NCBI GenBank assembly: GCA_014360755.1
Contig: JACIWX010000008.1
Coordinates: 1 to 64,000, forward strand
Reading direction: 5' to 3'
From: Chloroflexota bacterium
Lineage (GTDB): Bacteria; Chloroflexota; Anaerolineae; UBA2200
DNA length: 64,000 nucleotides
Of this stretch, positions 60,401 through 64,000 are shown in pieces. Positions within the stretch are counted from its first letter, which is position 1. The number at the start of each line of letters is the position of its first letter. The notes under the pieces were generated by a model. It did not search any database. It saw only the letters and a list, made by a program, of their open reading frames with translations, and was not told where the DNA came from. The translations under genes were made by a program, and so were the position numbers.

Positions 60401-61489
60401 TTACGCGATGCCTGCAACACGGAGTTTCTCCGCCTGTTCTGCCGTGATGAGCTGCTCAATGAACTCGTCCAATTCACCAGCCAACACCTCTTCGAGGCGG
60501 TAGCTGGAAAAGTTAATACGGTGGTCAGTGACCCGATTCTGTGGAAAGTTATAGGTGCGGACTTTTTCGCTGCGCTCCCCCGTGCCCACTTGGGAACGGC
60601 GCTCGGCATCCACTTTTTCCTCAAGCGCTCGCCGCTCCATATCGTACAGTCGGGCGCGTAGGATAGACAAGGCACGCATTTTGTTCTGCAACTGAGACCG
60701 TTCATCCTGGCAAGAGACAACAATGCCAGTGGGCAAATGGGTGATACGCACTGCAGAGTCCGTGGTATTCACGCTTTGCCCACCATGCCCGCTCGAGCGA
60801 AAAACCTCGATACGCAAATCTTCTGGTTTGATGTCCACATCTACTTCATCTGCTTCGGGCAGAACGGCTACTGTAGCCGTAGAGGTATGAATGCGTCCGC
60901 TCGCTTCTGTGACAGGCACGCGCTGCACCCGATGAACGCCGCTTTCGTGCTTCAATCGGGAATAGGCGCCTTTGCCTTGCACCTCAAAGATCACCTCTTT
61001 GAATCCCCCGATGCCCGTTACATTTGCGCTCAGCAATTCTGTTTTCCAACCATGTGCCTCCGCATAGCGCACGTACATGCGGTACAGGTCAGCGGCGAAA
61101 AGTGCTGCCTCCTCACCCCCCGTGCCAGCACGGATCTCCATAATCACATTGCGCTCATCGTTAGGATCCTTGGGCAAGAGGAGCACACGCAATTTTTGCT
61201 GCAGTTCGTTCTCCTGGGCTTCGAGACGCTCTATCTCCTGCTTGACCAGGTCGCGCATGTCATCATCCAGCTCATCCTCCAACATGCTCCTGGTCTTATC
61301 CAATTCCTCTCTCACTTTTTTGGCGCTGCGGTACGTCTCCACCAGCTCTGCCAGTTCTGCCCGCTCCTGGGCGTACTCGCGCAGCCGGTTATAATCCGTG
61401 GCCACCTCAGGATCAGCCAACAGGCGTTCCAATTCCTCGTAACGATCTTCGATTTGTTCAAGTTTCTCCAGAATAGATACCGTAGTCAT
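60401..61489 (-). CDS. prfA: Peptide chain release factor 1
   Basis: 362 residues; terminates translation at UAA/UAG. The GGQ motif is in [18 protein letters not shown] near residue 235; the codon-reading tripeptide is PVT in [14 protein letters not shown], the RF1 form. [16 protein letters not shown] and [16 protein letters not shown] are conserved. GGGAG precedes the ATG; first gene of an operon with prmC and tsaC. Confidence 0.96.
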   Translation of the reverse strand: MTTVSILEKLEQIEDRYEELERLLADPEVATDYNRLREYAQERAELAELVETYRSAKKVREELDKTRSMLEDELDDDMRDLVKQEIERLEAQENELQQKLRVLLLPKDPNDERNVIMEIRAGTGGEEAALFAADLYRMYVRYAEAHGWKTELLSANVTGIGGFKEVIFEVQGKGAYSRLKHESGVHRVQRVPVTEASGRIHTSTATVAVLPEADEVDVDIKPEDLRIEVFRSSGHGGQSVNTTDSAVRITHLPTGIVVSCQDERSQLQNKMRALSILRARLYDMERRALEEKVDAERRSQVGTGERSEKVRTYNFPQNRVTDHRINFSSYRLEEVLAGELDEFIEQLITAEQAEKLRVAGIA

Positions 61490-61551
61490 ATTTCTCCCAA
61501 AATCAAAAGAAAACCCCTTGAGCGGGGCGATTGTGTAGTGTACTATTTATC

Positions 61552-61580
61552 ATTATACAATGGGAGCCGAGCATTGGCAA
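61552..61580 (-). promoter_or_regulatory. Promoter of prfA-prmC-tsaC
   Basis: Minus strand TTGCCA (61580-61575), 17-bp spacer, TATAAT (61557-61552). Leader of about 55 nt with a short CCCC-GGGG hairpin followed by U-rich sequence. Confidence 0.7.
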
Positions 61581-61641
61581 ATGCGGCCTAGAGTTTGTTG
61601 GCGTATTTGCCGTATCGCTGTACATGGAGTAAGCTTGCGCC

Positions 61642-62550
61642 ATGCAGATTCACATCGCTTGTGCCAGTTGTATCATTGATGACCTGCGCGGCGCCCTAGA
61701 GACAACCGTGGCGGATGAAACAAAACGCTTGGCTATCCTACGCGAAGCAATGACTTGGCTGGGGCAAGAGTTCGACCAGCAGCGCATCCCCTCTTTTTAC
61801 ATCACCCGCGTCCATCGCCTGCTGAAACAGCGCACCGGGCTGGAGATGCCCTTTCGCAGCCTGCGGCAACAATGCAATAAAGCGGGTTTAGTCGTTCGCC
61901 AGCAAGTTGCACAGGAATTGGCGCATATCAGGGACAACATAGAGCGCCTGCGTTGGCTAGCCTTATGGGCTATCGCGGGTAACCACCTCGATTTCCGCAC
62001 CGTAGGCACCGGCTACCATCTGGCCGCAGAGGAAATCACCGCCTCGCTGGCTATCGTGGTTGCTGAAGGATTGGCCATAGACCACATACCAGCCCTGCTA
62101 CCATTGCTGCACCCAGATTGCCACGTGCTCTACCTGGCTGATAACGTCGGAGAGATCGCCTTGGACACCCTCCTGGTCGCAGAACTCCAACGTTATGGTT
62201 GCCAGGTGACTGTGGCGGTCAAGGGTGGTCCCATCACAAGCGATGCGGTGTGGGAAGATGCGCAAAGCGTGGGCATGGACAAGCTCGCCCCGTTGATCCT
62301 GACTGGCCCAGATACATTGGGCTTACCTCTGGACGAGATGTCCACAGACTTACGCAGAGAACTGGAACGAGCCCAGGTCATTATCAGCAAGGGGCAAGCC
62401 AATTACTACGCTTGTTCTGAACTGGCGCGGGACTACGGGGGAGTTTTCTTCTGCCTGCTGCGCACCAAATGCCCTGTCGCAGCACAAAACATGGGATTGG
62501 ACCAGGCACGGGCAAATGTGGCTCTCCAGTTACCACTGAGAAGGGACTGA
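61642..62550 (+). CDS. DUF89 / damage-control phosphatase-like protein
   Basis: 302 residues of the DUF89 family (metal-dependent phosphatases that remove damaged sugar phosphates in other members). CASCIIDDL at residues 7-15 supplies the Cys pair seen in the archaeal-type subgroup, LYLADNVGEIALDTLLVAEL near 165 is the metal-binding motif, and AVKGGPITSDAVWEDA, VIISKGQANYYA and LRTKCPVAA follow. Substrate not known. Weak ribosome site (GGAG 13 nt upstream). It is divergent from prfA. Confidence 0.85.
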   Translation: MQIHIACASCIIDDLRGALETTVADETKRLAILREAMTWLGQEFDQQRIPSFYITRVHRLLKQRTGLEMPFRSLRQQCNKAGLVVRQQVAQELAHIRDNIERLRWLALWAIAGNHLDFRTVGTGYHLAAEEITASLAIVVAEGLAIDHIPALLPLLHPDCHVLYLADNVGEIALDTLLVAELQRYGCQVTVAVKGGPITSDAVWEDAQSVGMDKLAPLILTGPDTLGLPLDEMSTDLRRELERAQVIISKGQANYYACSELARDYGGVFFCLLRTKCPVAAQNMGLDQARANVALQLPLRRD

Positions 62551-62616
62551 AGGCATTGCTGCGCTCCTAGCAGCAGGCAATGCGGCATCGCTGCGATATA
62601 CTCAGGACATTGCCAT

Positions 62617-62645
62617 TTGCTGAAAGCCGCCTTTATTGCTATGAT
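62617..62645 (+). promoter_or_regulatory. Promoter of deoB, nearly leaderless
   Basis: TTGCTG (62617-62622), 17-bp spacer, TATGAT (62640-62645). The predicted start near 62652 is only 5 nt before the deoB ATG at 62657, which has no ribosome site. Confidence 0.5.
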
Positions 62646-62656
62646 GTACCAGTACG

Positions 62657-63841
62657 ATGAACGAGATCGAGCGAGTTATCCTGATTGTCCTAGATAGTGT
62701 GGGTATTGGTGCGTTGCCCGATGCCCACCTGTATGGCGATGAAGGTTCAGATACCCTGGGAAATATTGCGCGGGCATTGGGAGGCCTTCACCTGCCTCAT
62801 TTTCAAAAGCTGGGGCTAGGCAACATCCATCCTATCCTAGGCGTGCCTGCCGCAGTGTCTCCTCTAGCCGCCTATGGGCGCATGGCTGAGGCATCGGCTG
62901 GCAAGGACACGACCATTGGCCATTGGGAAATTGCTGGGGTAATCTCCCGCTACCCAATGCCGACTTATCCACACGGATTTCCCGAGGAACTGATCGCGGA
63001 ATACGAGCGGCGCATAGGGCGCAAGGTCTTGGGCAACTATCCCGCTTCTGGCACCGTCATTATCGAGGAACTCGGGCCCGAACACATGCGCACTGGTTAC
63101 CCCATCGTCTACACCAGTGCGGACAGTGTTTTTCAGGTCGCCGCTCATGAGGAAATCATCCCAGTGGAAGAACTCTATCGCATTTGTCGCATTGCACGCG
63201 AAATGCTCACAGGCGAGCACAACGTGGGGCGGGTCATTGCGCGCCCCTTCATTGGCCAACCAGGCGCTTTTCAGCGCACGGACAGACGCCGTGATTTCTC
63301 CGCTGCACCGCCGGAACCAACCTTGCTGGACCACATCGTGCAAGCCGGCAAAACGGTATGGGCAGTGGGGAAAATCGAGGACATCTTCGCTGGGCAAGGC
63401 ATTCGCTACGCAGTTCACACCCATGACAACATGGATGGCGTGGACAAAACCTTGGAGGCGATGGCAAAAGCAGGCCCTGGCTTGATCTTCACCAACCTGG
63501 TAGATTTTGACATGGTCTATGGACACCGCAACAATGTACAAGGCTACGCCGCAGCCTTGCAGGACGTTGACGCGCGTGTGCCAGAACTGCTGGCTGCGCT
63601 ACGGCGGGAGGACGTGCTGATCTTCACTGCTGACCATGGCTGTGATCCAACCACGCCCAGCACCGATCATTCCAGGGAGTACGTGCCGCTGCTCATTTAT
63701 GGTGAACAAATTCAGGCGGGAGTCAACTTGGGCACACGTGACACCTTTGCCGATGTAGGAGCCACTATCGCGGACTGGCTAGGTGTCCAACCGCCCAAGA
63801 ATGGGCAGAGCATGGCCAAGGAACTGCAAAAGCGGTGCTAA
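62657..63841 (+). CDS. deoB: Phosphopentomutase
   Basis: 394 residues; interconverts (deoxy)ribose 1- and 5-phosphate in nucleoside salvage. Alkaline-phosphatase superfamily metal site: [13 protein letters not shown] with [12 protein letters not shown] near residue 30, the phospho-Thr in [13 protein letters not shown] near 85, [38 protein letters not shown] with the late metal ligands. Likely cotranscribed with the membrane-protein gene 26 nt downstream. Confidence 0.95.
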   Translation: MNEIERVILIVLDSVGIGALPDAHLYGDEGSDTLGNIARALGGLHLPHFQKLGLGNIHPILGVPAAVSPLAAYGRMAEASAGKDTTIGHWEIAGVISRYPMPTYPHGFPEELIAEYERRIGRKVLGNYPASGTVIIEELGPEHMRTGYPIVYTSADSVFQVAAHEEIIPVEELYRICRIAREMLTGEHNVGRVIARPFIGQPGAFQRTDRRRDFSAAPPEPTLLDHIVQAGKTVWAVGKIEDIFAGQGIRYAVHTHDNMDGVDKTLEAMAKAGPGLIFTNLVDFDMVYGHRNNVQGYAAALQDVDARVPELLAALRREDVLIFTADHGCDPTTPSTDHSREYVPLLIYGEQIQAGVNLGTRDTFADVGATIADWLGVQPPKNGQSMAKELQKRC

Positions 63842-63867
63842 AGACTGAGGCACCTAAAGGAGGGACA

Positions 63868-64000
63868 ATGGTGGTCAATTTCTTTATCAAGCTACCGCTC
63901 TTCCTGGCGTATTTACTGGGAGCAGCGCTCAGCGGGGCACTGGTGATAAAGCGGAGAAACGTCAGCAGTGCCCTTGCTTTCCTCGGTTTTATGCTTCTTG
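63868..64000 (+). CDS. Membrane protein, N-terminal fragment
   Basis: 44 codons up to the right edge. AAAGGAGGGACA precedes the ATG. The peptide has one hydrophobic helix (LPLFLAYLLGAALSGALV), a KRR turn and a second helix beginning SALAFLGFMLL. Function cannot be determined from the visible part. Confidence 0.7.
   Translation, partial: MVVNFFIKLPLFLAYLLGAALSGALVIKRRNVSSALAFLGFMLL

Noticed and set aside
61518-61545. Attenuator in the prfA leader
   Set aside because: The CCCC/GGGG stem is only 4 bp; too weak despite the U-rich tail.

Overview
The window looks like a contiguous piece of the chromosome of an anaerobic or facultative, probably thermotolerant bacterium, most likely a member of the Chloroflexota (Anaerolineae-like). 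This is an inference from gene content: archaeal-type phosphoglycerate mutase, a DHH-CBS-CCA fusion enzyme, PspC/toast-rack proteins, ECF sigma factors, secreted subtilase, M14 and GYWKNHP proteins, and dispersed intergenic repeats. No rRNA, tRNA, integrase, transposase or CRISPR array was seen.

Layout. (1) 1-17.3 kb, all on the minus strand: a long catabolic run read from a promoter near 17.57 kb. It holds thiolase, 3-hydroxyacyl-CoA dehydrogenase, enoyl-CoA hydratase, acyl-CoA ligase, acyl-CoA dehydrogenase, EtfB, an M55 peptidase, a HAD phosphatase, a PLP aminotransferase, a ferredoxin-fused EtfA, a thioesterase, an MBL hydrolase, a DUF362 protein, two 2-hydroxyacyl-CoA dehydratase subunits with their ATP-dependent activator, and the start of another acyl-CoA ligase. 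Together they fit amino-acid/2-hydroxyacid and fatty-acyl-CoA conversion with a possibly electron-bifurcating Etf. (2) 17.7-21.4 kb plus strand: endonuclease-type MutL, PspC, toast-rack and GYD proteins. (3) 21.4-37.1 kb: class III aminotransferase, then lower glycolysis (glycerate 2-kinase, pyruvate kinase, Pgk, ApgM, later Gap), an AIR-synthase-like protein, an 885-residue CCA-adding fusion, YvcK, and a MshA-like glycosyltransferase overlapping a LmbE-type deacetylase. (4) 37.1-39.4 kb minus: a KASIII homologue lacking the active-site His, and an ECF sigma factor with a small membrane partner.

(5) 39.8-51.8 kb is the accessory part. A minus-strand lasso-peptide gene cluster (42.1-46.9 kb) is the most interesting system: RRE/PqqD (B1), transglutaminase-like protease (B2), asparagine-synthetase-like cyclase (C), a 69-residue precursor whose leader has all the hallmark positions, then a phosphoribosyltransferase-like protein fused to a second PqqD/RRE domain, and an HPr-kinase-like protein. 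The PRTase-RRE fusion suggests an undescribed tailoring step on a lasso peptide. The cluster is flanked by exported proteases (M14 carboxypeptidase, subtilase), a GYWKNHP-module secreted protein, and fields of repeats including a 133-bp MITE-like element with perfect 15-bp terminal inverted repeats.

(6) 52.1-54.5 kb minus: an OmpR-type response regulator and GAF histidine kinase; beside them lies a four-copy 11-bp direct repeat (Pho-box-like) facing the subtilase gene. (7) 55.0-64.0 kb: housekeeping genes: DUF72, dnaX-ybaB-recR, tatA, prfA-prmC-tsaC, a DUF89 protein, deoB and the start of a membrane protein.
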